Of a stretch of DNA of 64,000 nucleotides, positions 51,601-59,596 are shown one piece after another. Origin of the DNA: Alentia gelatinosa. Taxonomy: Eukaryota > Annelida > Polychaeta > Phyllodocida > Polynoidae. The notes under the pieces are model-generated. The model did no database searches. It was given only the letters and a program-made list of their open reading frames with translations, and was not told the DNA's origin. The position numbers and the translations under genes were made by a program. How positions within the stretch are numbered: the stretch's first letter is position 1; each line of letters starts with the position of its first letter. The stretch is from NCBI GenBank assembly GCA_950022655.1, contig OX465590.1, positions 38,949,218 through 39,013,217 of the forward strand, written 5' to 3'.

Positions 51601-54600
51601 GATACTAATACGGTTATTTGAGAATTTCAACCTACCCATTACTTTGACAGATTGGGCGCGAGACGTTAGAGTACCAATTCACGAACATGTTGGAGAGGGA
51701 CAAAACCAAAAAGGGCAGAGATGAGATCTTCGACAAGTTGAAGTCGGCGGTGAAGGAGGAGAGTATGAATAAACACAAGTGGGACACAAAGGCTGAGGAC
51801 AGTCTGGTAAGTGCCTCTCTGACCGAATACTAAAGTTACTGGATACACTGCATTCAATAATGAATTTACATAGGTGCATCTGCAGAATTTGATAACAGAG
51901 ATGGTAGTTTTCCTTTTTTGCAAGGAAATCCTTGTTTTCTATTTAAAAAAAAAAAAAAAAAAAAAAATCTGCTTGTGTAAGAGGTGTATCTAGCCACGTC
52001 TTAATAATCTTGTTTTCTATTTCCAGTTTATAATTCTTTTTTCTTGTGTAAAACAAAGAGAAAATGAATTGAGCCTTATTTACACCAATATACAGTGGTT
52101 AAAATCTCCCACACACCCAGCCGCCTGTCCACATAACCATCGTTTGTTGTATTAATTATCCATCTTCTCCAATAAATTAAACCCAGTTATTGCCATATCA
52201 AAAGGTACAACGATAGGGACTATTTCTTTGCCCTATAGCACAAAGTGACTATTTTTCCCGTATACCATGGTTTTGAGGCCGCATACCACAGGTTTGAATC
52301 CGTATACCACAGTTATGGTATCTGACAGGTTTTATATAATGGGTGGTGGTTTACTGAGTCCCCATATATTTTCAATGGAGGCTTTGTATACGATGGATAA
52401 TAAAAGATGATAAATCTCTCTCTGCGTACAGCGGGTGATCCAGGTGAACACGCTAGAAGACAGATCGGTGCACGACAAGAACCAGTGGGACTCGGCCGTC
52501 CGCTTCATGGAGGCTACAGTTAAAGACAAACTTGCCAAAAGTAAGTCTTACCTCCTCACAGGAGAAAACCTACCAACATTATTTTTTTTTCGGTCAATAC
52601 TAGCACGTTCCTTGAGGGGAATACGAAGGAACTGCATCCAGATCCGTAGCCACTTGAAATATTCCATGAGTTTGGGTTGCAGAGTAATCGCACGAGGCAA
52701 TGTAGCATACCAAAGTGAATGATGTATTTTCAGTGGCAATAGATCGTGTGCAGTTAATATTTTATCTCACCCCTAATAATAACTGATGGGCTAACGTTTG
52801 TAACCTCGTCGCCCATTGAGTTTTTTTTATAGTTTTTTTTACAATACTCCATGGGCGTTGAATACGAGTTCCCAATGATGAGTCTATGGGAAAATTTTTA
52901 AGAACTACCTTATTGGACAGATATATCTCCACCCCTAAAACTGGTTCAATTATGATATAGCTCGTTATTTTATAGACATGTAATACGATATCATTTGTCA
53001 GTGTCGTGCAGAGGTTACAAATTCCCGTGAACATTAATCGATCACATGGACGGCCCCCATTATTATGGAATATATTGATCCCCCGTATACATGTTATTTT
53101 AATTTTTTTTAAAGGATTAAATAGATTTGAATATGTGTTGCAGCTGAAGAGGCGATGAAGGAGTTGGTGGGTCCGGGCTTTCAGGAGCAGTGGATGTATT
53201 GGAAGTACAGGTCACCTCTGCAGAAGAACCGCGGTAACACGATGACAGAACTCGACAAGCTTCTACAGGGAAACAAGGTGTGTAGAACCACTCCCTGCCT
53301 CTATAGGACCAAACCATAAGGAATTAAAGGTACAAATAGGAACTATTCCAGATGCGATGGTATAATCGATATCTTGATAGAATATGAACCATATGAAATA
53401 TGGTATATTGAATGGAAAAAAATTATATATATATATATATTTTTTTTAATAATTTGTTGTTTTCACCGAGTCATAATGAATTAAAGGTACAAATAGGAAC
53501 CATTCCTGATGCGATGATATAATCGATATCTTAATGATAGAATATGAACCATATGAAATATGGTATATTGAAGGAAATGAAGATTATATTTTTTGTTGGT
53601 TTTTTTTTTTTTTTTACTAATTTATTTTTTTGACCGAGTCATAATGAATTAAAGGTACAAATAGGAACTATTCCAGAGGCGCTGGTATAATCTATATCTT
53701 GATGGTATGTGAACCACCCACGATCACCCCCGTAAAGTGACAATGCTACACCATGGCCATGGCGCAGTGAATGTGAAAAGATGTCATACGCTATTAACCA
53801 ACTGGATTTGCGAAGTAATTTGAATAATTCTAACATTGTGATGCTATTTAATGTGAGTGAGAGGGTTGAGATGAATCCAGAACCGTACTCAGATCATAAA
53901 ATACGATTCTCGTTCCAGTTCTATATAAATAGATCTCCAGTATGAGTAGGTAGCATGTCTGTTCATCCTTACAGAAGCGGAAGCCGGTCTTGAGTTTTGA
54001 GGAGATCACCACAGTCCGAAAGAACCTGGAGGCACAGGGCATTGAGGTGGAGAACGAGTTTATCCGCGAGTCGTGGCACCATCTCTACCGCAGGCACTTC
54101 CTGCAGTACGCGCTGCAGACGTGTAGCGACTGTAAGAAGGGTTACTACTACTACCAGCAGGGATTCGCCGACACCGGAGTCAGTGCCGCTCTCTTATGAT
54201 GTTGACTGTGGGGAAATATCATATTATGTTATACATGTATATTACATTGTTATACTATATAAACCGTTTACCAATGAGTCACCTAAGTTGATAGAGCATA
54301 TGTAGTAGGAATCTAAATCTAGATGCAACGACGGTTCATGGACGCCTCAAAATAACAAATTAGTGGAAAAAAACAAATATAATCTTTCTTTCGTTCATTA
54401 ACACAGATTACATACAAAAAGGGATGAAATTTGGGACTGAGGGAAAAAATTGGAAAATAAAAACGCTTATATTTGGGAAATTTATAACATTCTTTTCGAA
54501 CAGAATGACTACGATTCGATATATATCCTAACATTGCCGATGTATATATATGCAAAATATCAGAATTCCGTTATTTTTCTGAGAACTTGGATACCTGTAT

Positions 54601-56846
54601 ATATAGCGTAAGGAAGCTACTGAAAGTTGATCTAGTCTTTTCTTCCCCTTTTTTTATTAGCACATAAATTCATCACAGAGATGGTCTTTCATTTATGGCA
54701 TGTCTGTCATTGCAGGAATTGGACGCCTTGAGCCTTTTACCGTTTGAGCCTCCTGAGGTCCGGGGTAGGCTCAAGGCGTTCACGCTTTCGCGTTTAAAAT
54801 CAGTATTTATATGATTATATTTGTGGATGAGACTATGTATATTTGATATCAAATGACGTCATCTTTGTGCCTCGTTTTCATCAGTTGGACTGCAGTGACG
54901 TAGTCCTCTTCTGGCGTATACAGCGTATGTTACAAGTGACGTCAAACGCGCTCCGACAGCAAGTCATGAACAACGAAGGTGAGTCTCGTGCACGTAAGGC
55001 TGGGGGTGAGATGTGTGCAGTGTATAGGGCAGATAGGTAGTGTTCCCTAGGAGCCGCCATTTTACCCCCATGTTGATGTTTTTCACTGCTGGAGGTGAAA
55101 AAGTAGGTGTTCTTCACTACTGGAGGTACAAAAGTAAGTGAGTGACAATAGGCCACTGTCACAATTCTAGCCTTTCTCATATATGTGTATAGAGCCTCTC
55201 ATGTGAAAACATGTTCTGGGTTTCATCTTTAAGTCATCTTAAACTGGGATAAGTGTAGAGAGACAAAGGACAATCTGTATCTAGGTTGAAGAGAACGGCA
55301 AAAAAGAACTGAAGATATTGCTGCATAAAATATATTAACAGGAGAAATATGTACATGCGCGTTTCTACACAAAGCATGAAGGGTGTTTCCATCCAAGCAG
55401 TCCTGTATAATATCATGAAACGTCACGAAATTTCATATGATTGTGTATATGGCATGAGTTGTCTTCGTTGAATGATATCACGAAGCAGAGCTGAGTGATA
55501 TCTGTAGCAGAAGACAACGAAATATGAAATTGAGTGACATTTAGATTTCATCCTACCCCACCACATGTTTTTAACTTTATATATCATGCGTGGCATATAG
55601 ATATTTTGCGGCATAACCGTGGCATACAGTCACTATGTAAAGTCTATGGGGATTTATATGAGGGTTAACTCCAGTCTATGGAGATTTATATGAGGGGTAG
55701 GATAAAGAGGCATGACTCACGACAATTCTCTACAAGATTTATGCTGGGGCTCTTTCACCACGACCTGCGGGTGGAGGTGGAGGCGGGGTGCGCCCAGTCT
55801 GACATAACTACAGAATATCTTCTACCCACATCGTTGATCTTCTTCCTAGGTGTAATTTTGTTCCTGTTGATGACGACTCTTGTTTTGTTTTCAGCGCGGA
55901 GGTTGGAACGCAATATCAAATCAGTTCTCGACGACTTCAGCGACGACAAAGAGAAACTGGCCAAGTTGTTAACTGGGCGTCGCGTTCAACTGGCAGAAGA
56001 GCTGAGTAAGTCACGTCTCATGTGTCACTTTTAACTCTCCCCAGGCGGGCAGGTTGGAAGATAGAGGGAGTTAATACAGGGTCAGGATACCCTAGACTGG
56101 CCACTGTCCCTGTATCCCTTCACCTACCCTACCCCTCCTCTCCCCGACACAGGGACTGGTCAAATCGGTAATGGTGTTGGAATCTTTTTCGTTTTGCCGA
56201 AGTGTTTTAAGCGTTCCACTCCAGCCGTTGGAAAAAATCTTTTTTGGGGGGATCCTCTCTAGAGTGGTCGTGTCGATGGTATGTGTTTGATAAATTCCAG
56301 CCGCGTTCACTGAATTATTCTCAAATCGGTAATGGTGTCCGATTTCTGGCGCTGTTTAGCGCCACCACCACTCTCCATGAAGAGTTTCTTGCTACTAGCC
56401 AGGATATCTGCTTAGAGATTGATATCTGAGATTTTCTAGGTTGACCTCTGGCTTCAGCCCCTCTGCCCCTCCACCTACTACCCCACCCCCCCTCCCCCCC
56501 CCCCCCCACCTCCCAGGAATACAGTCTTTCTCATTTGATGTACGCACTTCACCGACCCGATTGTATATTATACCGATTTGAAGGGGAGATGGAGGCGATT
56601 GTGGATCTGAAAACCGTTTTCTGATATCTTAACCCTTTAAGGACGGCCACCCGTGGCAGAGCTGTCACCACAAGGACGGGGCGTACAAATGTCAATCTGT
56701 AATAATCTCCAGTCCGCACTAGTTTGAATATGCCAAAATCCTCATTTAAAAAAACTAATAATCTCATTTTTTAACTTTCAGAACAAGTACGTGTGATTCA
56801 GGAACACTTAGAAGATTTCATCAATAACCTGAATAAAGATACGTAA
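25639..56846 (+). CDS. OPA1: OPA1, dynamin-like GTPase of the mitochondrial inner membrane (complete gene)
   Basis: The 26 core coding exons total 2916 nt, or 971 residues (human OPA1 is 960-1015). All splice phases agree. Including a candidate 36-nt cassette exon gives 983 residues. OPA1 drives inner-membrane fusion and keeps cristae junctions tight. Order of parts: a basic, Arg-rich mitochondrial presequence (1-95); one membrane segment (about 101-117, [13 protein letters not shown]); a linker and coiled coil (about 215-275); the GTPase domain (about 300-540) with P-loop GDQSSGKTS (305-313), switch Thr333, DLPG (408-411) and TKVD (477-480); then the bundle/stalk, paddle and GED-like C-terminus. 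The start [10 protein letters not shown] followed by PACEKC parallels human MWRLRRAAVACEVC, which decided exon 1. The gene lies divergent from the ERICH2-like gene and convergent with enolase. Introns are packed with MITEs and minisatellites. Two donors, after exons 11 and 24, are GTCAGT. Confidence 0.96.
26248..27196. mobile_element. TIR element with TGACCCTTTTCCGCCGTGAC ends
   Basis: Perfect 22-bp TIRs at 26248-26269 and 27175-27196. Subterminal repeats include GTCGTCGTGACCCGAGGTG on the left and three GGGTCACCACGACCAGGA units on the right. It lies inside OPA1 intron 1. An unrecognised open frame (26624-26848, plus) lies within. Confidence 0.75.
27682..27815. repeat. Foldback repeat, 'GAATCGTATAAATACACAATACTCC' family
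   Basis: Arm ACACAATACTCCAAGAG, apex CATCGAGGCGAAGCCGAGTG, arm GAGTGGAATATTG, followed by TATCTCACCCCTGGTAC. It lies 48 bp after OPA1 exon 2. Confidence 0.65.
28330..28685. repeat. Foldback repeat, 'GGGGTGAGATAAATCCAGAACC' family
   Basis: AAAGGGGTGAGATAAATCC at 28367 pairs with GGATTTATCTCACCCCTTT near 28470. The downstream unit 28500-28685 (CCATGGCGTAGTATTG, CACTTACCGGGGTGATC) is shared with 50670-51110 and 53715-53800. Confidence 0.75.
29174..29435. mobile_element. GGGCACATAGC element, copy 2
   Basis: TATAGGGCACATAGC at left, AATCACTCAGTGCCCTAT at right; the internal AACACCAGGTGGCAGG is conserved with copies at 19107 and 46052. Confidence 0.75.
29929..30060. mobile_element. MITE 'GGCCATCCATAAAGTAT', incomplete copy
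   Basis: The left terminus is clear, followed by a C-run and CAAAATTTCC. The right TIR is not found. Confidence 0.55.
30755..30917. mobile_element. MITE 'GGGGCCATCCATGAAATATG', copy 3
   Basis: Ends GGGGCCATCCATGAAATATG and CATACTTTACGGATGCCCC. It ends 84 bp before OPA1 exon 4. Confidence 0.75.
31149..34782 (+). other. OPA1: OPA1 introns 4 and 5 around exon 5
   Basis: Exon 5 is at 32171-32246. Intron 4 (31149-32170) shows no repeat family that I recognise. Intron 5 has a GC-richer stretch near 33020-33410 with an inverted GGGGAACCAGCG motif (at 33190 and 33279), and a foldback copy at 34192-34495. No other coding signal is seen. Confidence 0.5.
34192..34495. repeat. Foldback repeat, 'TTGGTCAAAG' family, reverse copy
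   Basis: AAGAAGAACCAACAAGTTTTAG...AATGAGGCAAAGCCGAGTGAATA...AACGACTTTGACCAAAACG, then GAGTTCCCAATGTTAAGCC. Confidence 0.65.
34945..35290. repeat. Foldback repeat with GTACGGACCGAGGCG apex
   Basis: CGTCCTGACCATGCTGTAC at 34951 pairs with GTACAGCATGGTTGGACG at 35068. The inner stem is GTAATTTACAGTTTGTACGG, and the apex GAGGCGTTTACGCCGAG. The tail with GGTATATAGTAAAT is shared with 44885-45170. Confidence 0.7.
35788..36110 (+). repeat. Dispersed repeat with CAGGGATGTCAG end
   Basis: Starts ACAGGGATGTCAGAGTTCAG and ends around CATACCACAATCTCCCATGC. It is homologous to 2237-2900 in the other orientation. Confidence 0.55.
36290..36325 (+). CDS. OPA1: Candidate 36-nt cassette microexon of OPA1
   Basis: An open 36-nt segment is bounded by TTGGGTGTAG upstream and GTACCAG downstream, and a pyrimidine-containing stretch precedes it. 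It encodes [12 protein letters not shown] in phase 0. It lies between exons 7 (ends ...MTVQ) and 9 (starts VRYQKEI), both phase 0, so it could be included or skipped without a frameshift. Vertebrate OPA1 aligns without it (LLHTQLKYQ against LMTVQVRYQ). Vertebrate OPA1 also has alternative exons 4, 4b and 5b upstream of the coiled coil, so a cassette here would fit the family. Its donor is weak and so short an open segment can arise by chance. Confidence 0.4.
36577..36645. repeat. (TTG)n microsatellite
   Basis: TTG repeats with small interruptions, immediately after the OPA1 exon 9 donor. Confidence 0.9.
36799..36929. repeat. Hairpin with ACCATGATTTTGATCTG arms
   Basis: ACCATGATTTTGATCTGAG...GTATTCTCC pairs with GGAGAATATGACTACACAGA then TCAAATCATGGT. 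Confidence 0.75.
36925..37250. mobile_element. Foldback element related to 42832-43135, reverse partial copy
   Basis: TTATTATTATATACCTATGAGC...CCCGCTGATAGACATATAG is the reverse complement of the end of the 42832 copy. Confidence 0.5.
37487..37546 (-). repeat. tRNA-like segment (tRNA pseudogene or SINE head)
   Basis: On the minus strand it reads GGTCGGGTGTTCGAACCCC, a B-box/T-arm, preceded by a TCTGCTTTTGGATCTGAAGG anticodon-arm-like stretch. No acceptor stem or D-arm can be paired, so it is probably not a functional tRNA. Confidence 0.35.
37556..37665. repeat. Strong hairpin, ACTGAGCCCGTA stem
   Basis: ACTGAGCCCGTA pairs with TACGGGCTCAGT, and CATTTGATGAAAAAATACGG with CCGTATTTTTTCATCAAATG. 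The apex is CGACGCCGCAGGCGAGAG. Confidence 0.9.
38380..38444. repeat. Hairpin, CCCCTGTCC stem
   Basis: CCCCTGTCCTCCGTCCATTT pairs with AAAATGGCCGGGGACAGGGG around an ACCTCGGTCTACGACCTCGGT apex. Confidence 0.75.
38988..47153 (+). CDS. OPA1: OPA1 exons 10-16: GTPase domain
   Basis: Exons: 38988-39064, 39482-39599, 40715-40789, 42066-42137, 43295-43394, 45874-46004, 47008-47153. Exon 10 carries the P-loop [20 protein letters not shown]. Exon 11 supplies [20 protein letters not shown] with the switch I Thr. Exon 13 holds [14 protein letters not shown] (G3). Exon 14 holds [11 protein letters not shown] and ILCIQ. Exon 15 holds [18 protein letters not shown] (G4). Exon 16 holds [18 protein letters not shown] (G5 region). 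All residues needed for nucleotide binding and hydrolysis are present. The second P-loop serine (human has Ala) is the usual dynamin form. Exon 11 uses a GTCAGT donor. A 1.4-kb minisatellite begins about 40 bp after the exon 14 donor. Confidence 0.95.
39620..39925. repeat. Foldback repeat, 'TTGGTCAAAG' family, plus copy
   Basis: ATCTCACCCCTAGTATTTTTGTCC...GGTGAGATGAATACAG...TTTTGGTCAAAGTC...CACTCGGCTGTCACC...GACTTTGACCAAAAC. Confidence 0.65.
39930..40420. repeat. Two copies of the 'ATAAATCCCCATAGACTTA' repeat
   Basis: The units at 39935 and 40268 share CTAC(C)CCTC-ATAAATC-CCATAGACTTA, with related sequence at 55560-55705. Confidence 0.5.
40868..41414. mobile_element. TIR element with CAGGGATGTCAG ends and a GC-rich core
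   Basis: CAGGGATGTCAG at left and CTGGCATCCCTG at right are inverted with one mismatch. TCCGGGAATC / CCCGGAAAA motifs lie inside, and 40940-41070 is very GC-rich (CCGGCC repeats). No coding signal. The same terminal motif marks 2865-2877 and 35788. Confidence 0.55.
41411..41542. mobile_element. MITE 'CATCCCTGCAAAAAGTATGTACGCA', copy 4
   Basis: AAAAGTATGTACGCAGAATA...GCGAACATACTTTATGGATGG. It abuts the TIR element at 40868-41414. Confidence 0.6.
42155..42560. repeat. Foldback repeat, 'CTACCCCTAATAAAAA' family, long copy
   Basis: CCTACCCCTAATAAAAACGG...GGGGTAGGATAAATACGAAA, then a palindrome CACTGACTAG/CTAGTCAGGT around a CAGCTAGCGC apex. Close to the 2488-2800 copy. It starts 18 bp after the OPA1 exon 13 donor. 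Confidence 0.7.
42832..43135. mobile_element. Foldback element, 'AGGAAACGTCC...GGTATATAATAA' family, copy 2
   Basis: GTAATATTAGGAAACGTCC...TTTCATACTGCCTGACGCC/GGCGGAAGGCAGTATGAAA...CAGCGGGCAGTATTTC...AGGTATATAATAATATAG. Matches 20010-20330. Confidence 0.7.
43420..44868. repeat. 37-bp minisatellite, about 39 copies, in OPA1 intron 14
   Basis: The unit is CTGTATACAGGGTGAGAGG plus TCTCAGTACAGTATTCTG, with variants TTATCTG and TTTCAG. It begins about 25-40 bp after the exon 14 donor. Each unit holds the palindrome CTGTATACAG and a donor-like GGTGAG. Confidence 0.97.
45406..45730 (+). mobile_element. tRNA-derived SINE with (AAAC)n tail
   Basis: A B-box GGTTCGAGTCCCA lies near 45473, and the 3' end is ATTGGACGTTAAACTACCC followed by (AAAC)n. 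It is non-coding and lies in OPA1 intron 14, upstream of exon 15. Confidence 0.7.
46052..46314. mobile_element. GGGCACATAGC element, complete 263-bp copy
   Basis: TATAGGGCACATAGC and the inverted GTGCCCTATA close the element. Internal AAAACACCAGGTGGCAGAAC matches two other copies. Begins 48 bp after the OPA1 exon 15 donor. Confidence 0.8.
46750..46949. mobile_element. pogo/Tigger-like MITE, complete 200-bp copy
   Basis: TACAGTAGAACCCCGC and GCGGGGTTCTACTGTA are perfect inverted ends, with TA outermost. Ends 58 bp before OPA1 exon 16. Confidence 0.85.
47154..48094 (+). other. OPA1: OPA1 intron 16, nothing recognised
   Basis: AT-rich unique-looking sequence. The open frames here are short and lack splice support. 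Confidence 0.5.
48095..56846 (+). CDS. OPA1: OPA1 exons 17-27: stalk, paddle, GED-like end
   Basis: Exons: 48095-48275, 48997-49073, 49675-49767, 50350-50422, 51651-51806, 52432-52540, 53144-53277, 53975-54178, 54885-54978, 55895-56005, 56782-56846 (TAA at 56844). Recognisable blocks include [70 protein letters not shown] and [18 protein letters not shown]. Then comes the Cys-pair segment [12 protein letters not shown], which matches human CNLCRRGFYYYQ. The last exons give [26 protein letters not shown] and the terminal helix ending NNLNKDT. Exon 24 ends ADTG before GTCAGT. Reading through that donor meets TGA after 6 codons, so intron retention would truncate the GED. Confidence 0.95.
49333..49350. 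repeat. Poly-A tract
   Basis: About 18 A in OPA1 intron 18. Confidence 0.9.
50660..51440. repeat. Cluster of 'GGGGTGAGATAAATCCAGAACC' foldback units
   Basis: Two near-duplicate units (about 50670-50960 and 50977-51190) share CCATGGCGGAGTGAATGTGA / ACGGCCGTGGCGTAGTG. Then come two hairpins whose apices are CACTCGGCTTTGCCTCGATG (51240) and CACTCGGCTTCGCATCGATG (51360). It lies in OPA1 intron 20. Confidence 0.75.
51942..51967. repeat. Poly-A tract
   Basis: About 25 A in OPA1 intron 21. Confidence 0.95.
53308..53712. repeat. Tandem triplication of about 160 bp in OPA1 intron 23
   Basis: AATTAAAGGTACAAATAGGAAC recurs at about 53320, 53481 and 53647, each followed by GATGCGATG/GAGGCGCTG and GATATCTT. 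The third copy is cut short by a foldback repeat at 53710. Confidence 0.85.
53710..53935. repeat. Foldback repeat, 'GGTGAGATAAATCCAGAACC' family, copy
   Basis: CACGATCACCCCCGTAAAGTG, ACCATGGCCATGGCGCAGTG and GAGATGAATCCAGAACCG match the 50660 cluster. It ends about 40 bp before OPA1 exon 24. Confidence 0.65.
55430..55705. repeat. Foldback repeat, 'GATTTATATGAGGGGTAGGAT' family
   Basis: CGAAATTTCATATGATTGTG pairs with AACGAAATATGAAATTG around apex CACGAAGCAGAGCTGAGTG. The end has a short duplication, GATTTATATGAGGG at 55651 and 55683. Confidence 0.65.
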
Positions 56847-57117
56847 TATAAACCGGCAGCGCCCTACACAGCCAATGAAAGCCCCTCAGTTGTAAAAAGA
56901 AAATCAAGTTGTGATATGAGAAGGAAGAACAATTGTAACTGAAAACCTCACCGAAGGAAACCACCCTACTCCAAGTGACTCGCCCTGTTTGCGAGTTTCT
57001 TTGCTTGAATTTTTATTTCTTTTTAGAGGAAATGGGTGAATGGTTATGATTCATGCGTGCTTAAGTAGAGAGACGTGTTTCTGATGTTATCACACGGTAA
57101 CTTAAGTGTCTGGGGTC

Positions 57118-57413
57118 ATTATCTCACCCCTGCTATTTTTGTCCCATAGGCTTAACATTGGGAACTCGTTCTCCATGCCCCTATGAGTATTGCAGTCCGT
57201 TCTCCATGGTCTATATCCTGTGTTGATCACTTTTTAGTGTAAACAGGGGTGAGATAAATACAGAAAGCTACTTGTTTTGGTCAAAGCCATTGTTCTCCAC
57301 CTCATTTGAACACTGCTTGATATTTACTCGGCTGTCGCCTCGTTCATATCACTCTGCATCAAACTCGTGGAGAACGACGACTTTGACCAAAACTCGTTGG
57401 TTTCTTCTTTAAT
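57118..57413. repeat. Foldback repeat, 'TTGGTCAAAG' family, copy downstream of OPA1
   Basis: TTATCTCACCCCTGCTATTT...CATTGGGAACTCG...GGGGTGAGATAAATACAG...ACTCGGCTGTCGCCTCG...GACGACTTTGACCAAAACTC. Confidence 0.7.
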
Positions 57414-58054
57414 TCACGATACACAAGATTCTTCCCATTATTCTGACTTGAGGTGAACAACTTACTGAATTCCCTTTACATACACGTTTCTTATTTACCA
57501 TAAGTAAATATTCATTATAGAGAAATTCTACTCACCTAAGTAGTCAATATTTCTAGAGATATCTAAAAATGTTTTACTTAAAAAATAGAGGATGAACAAA
57601 AGATATTTTGATGCCAGGGGTGTATATGATTATATTATAAAGAATTCCTCAACATTTGATATATATCTCCTTCATTGCAATTCAAAGAACCAGTTAAATG
57701 GTTATGACGAAAGTGCATTAACTCAATGACTTAATTCAATGTAGGTGTTAAAGGGTGCCCACAACTTGTACATTTTGTGAATAGATGTGTTTATTTCAAG
57801 TTTGTAAATCTCAGTCATTAAGAAAGTCAGGGCCTGTATGCTGTCATTAGTTATTAGCCAATGCCTTTATTCATATACATGTAATCAGAATGTGAACTGA
57901 CAGTTATAGACTGCTAACAAGTGTGCTTCGAATTTGTCCAAAAAAACACCAGAAAGACAGTAAAAATCCTATTAAAGGGAATCAAAGCTTTTTAGTACAT
58001 GGTTGAATCTGTGAGTATCTATTCAAATTGATAAACACACTTTGATCAATCACA

Positions 58055-58077
58055 AATAAAAGAATATATGAAATAAA
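58055..58077 (+). terminator. OPA1: Two close AATAAA motifs, alternative OPA1 poly(A) signals
   Basis: AATAAA occurs at 58055 and 58072, in AT-rich single-copy-looking sequence 1.2 kb after the OPA1 stop. In AT-rich DNA such hexamers are common, so this is only a candidate. Confidence 0.3.
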
Positions 58078-58486
58078 AGACTAGTATGAGATACGACCTG
58101 GATTTGTATATCCGGGATATATACATAAGCCAACTGGCAGAGTAGAGTCTTGTCGGTATATTGAACTATTGTTGGTGCCGATTTTCATAACTTGCTGTAA
58201 ATAATGGTGTAACTTATGTTTCGAGTACGAATGGTCCTGGGTCAATTGAGAATTTGTAATATTTGTTTATACTATGTTTGAAAACCTAAATTATTGACAT
58301 GATTCTACGAAAATAACCAGATGTACTACTTTTAATCAAATTCCCCATAATTTTTTTTATGGAGCAATTAGTTTTACCACTTAATTCCTGTTAAATCAAA
58401 TCAAATATATATATATTGATGACGTATCATAATTTTTGATATATTAAAATATCTGAATTGAATCTACTAAATTTATTTCACAGTTT

Positions 58487-58664
58487 GGGGCAATCCATAA
58501 AGTACACGTATGTACACACTGTGGCGGAGTTGGTGGGGGGGGTAAAAAATGAAATTTTGTGTATGCTCCTTCTTTGTTCTATTGCATACAAAATTGAGGG
58601 GGGGGGGGGTAGGGGGCGTGGGCAAAATTTTCAGAAACTTTGCATACATTTTTCAAGGATGGCC
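58487..58664. mobile_element. MITE 'GGGGCAATCCATAAAGTAC', copy 5
   Basis: GGGGCAATCCATAAAGTAC at left; TGCATACATTTTTCAAGGATGGCC at right is a diverged inverted end. It contains G-runs. Confidence 0.6.
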
Positions 58665-58686
58665 TCTTTCTAAATAGTATGCATGT

Positions 58687-58901
58687 AAAGGGGGTGTTCC
58701 ACTGGCCCGACGGTAGCCGATTCTGTAGCCAGACAATCGCTGATCATCATCGGATGCCCAAGAATTTCTCAAATCTTTGAAAATGGTCATTTATTAAACT
58801 ATTATTATCAGAATTAAATAAATTACAATACGTGAGCTTCCTCTACAGGGCCCATGAACAATTGATCGGGTGAGAAATCGGCCTGGTGGAGCACACCCTT
58901 T
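58687..58901. mobile_element. MITE with AAAGGGNGTGNTCCAC termini, copy 3
   Basis: AAAGGGGGTGTTCCACTGGC at left and CCTGGTGGAGCACACCCTTT at right. At 215 bp it is the shortest member of the family. Confidence 0.75.
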
Positions 58902-59552
58902 AAGTAGGTCCTTAAGTTGTGTTTTAATTTTTTCATCCCGTTGACATCCACGATGGTGTCAAGGTCGGAAAAATAGCGGTGGGTTAAGGCTGGGTTTCTG
59001 ATAAGCCCCATCTACCACACACAGGTCCTTAAGTTGTGTATTGAAAAACGTTACTTCTGAAAGATGAGATCAAGGGAAGTACAGTAACATTAACTCTGCA
59101 GTGTTCATTCCGTGGCCTAGACTGACCTTCAAGTCGACGCGTTAATTCCACAATGTATTTATGGGTCGCGGCTCATTTTTGATTGGCATTTTCTGAACCT
59201 TGCACATTAAGTATGGTATGCTGAATGTAAGAGGATAGCTCGTAGATGAAAACTCGGCTTGTATTACCAAATATCGGGGTGGACCATTTCATAAATAAAA
59301 CTGGGACTTGTTTCGGCAGGTTCTATGCATATATGTACAAATGTAGAGAAATGAAAATATTTGTCCAATCTGATTTAGAAAGTATCTCTGAAATCTTAGA
59401 TGTACTGAAATAGTTTACGTTATCGCGCAACAATATGGGTTTTTTTCAACAATATGTATCTTTTTGTTTTATTCTCCAGTCATATTGCCCGGGGTTTGTG
59501 GTAATCAAATGGTCCACCTTGTAAACGTTTCTTTAAAAATGACATCTTGGTA

Positions 59553-59558
59553 AATAAA
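59553..59558 (+). terminator. OPA1: Candidate OPA1 distal poly(A) signal
   Basis: AATAAA is followed about 25 bp later by a T/GT-rich stretch (gttttacttatg). It would give an OPA1 3'UTR of about 2.7 kb that includes three repeats. Nearer candidates exist at 58055-58060 and 58072-58077. Confidence 0.35.
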
Positions 59559-59590
59559 ACACTATATACAAAAGAAATGTTTTACTTATG

Positions 59591-59596
59591 TTTATT
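59591..59596 (-). terminator. ENO1: Candidate enolase poly(A) signal
   Basis: TTTATT on the plus strand reads AATAAA on the minus strand, about 790 nt after the enolase stop at 60383. It lies 33 bp from the plus-strand AATAAA at 59553, so the two convergent transcripts may end almost back to back or overlap. Confidence 0.4.

Noticed and set aside
54179..54199. OPA1 ending at the TGA at 54197
   Set aside because: GTCAGT at 54179 acts as the donor. The exon at 54885 continues the conserved [12 protein letters not shown] segment in phase.
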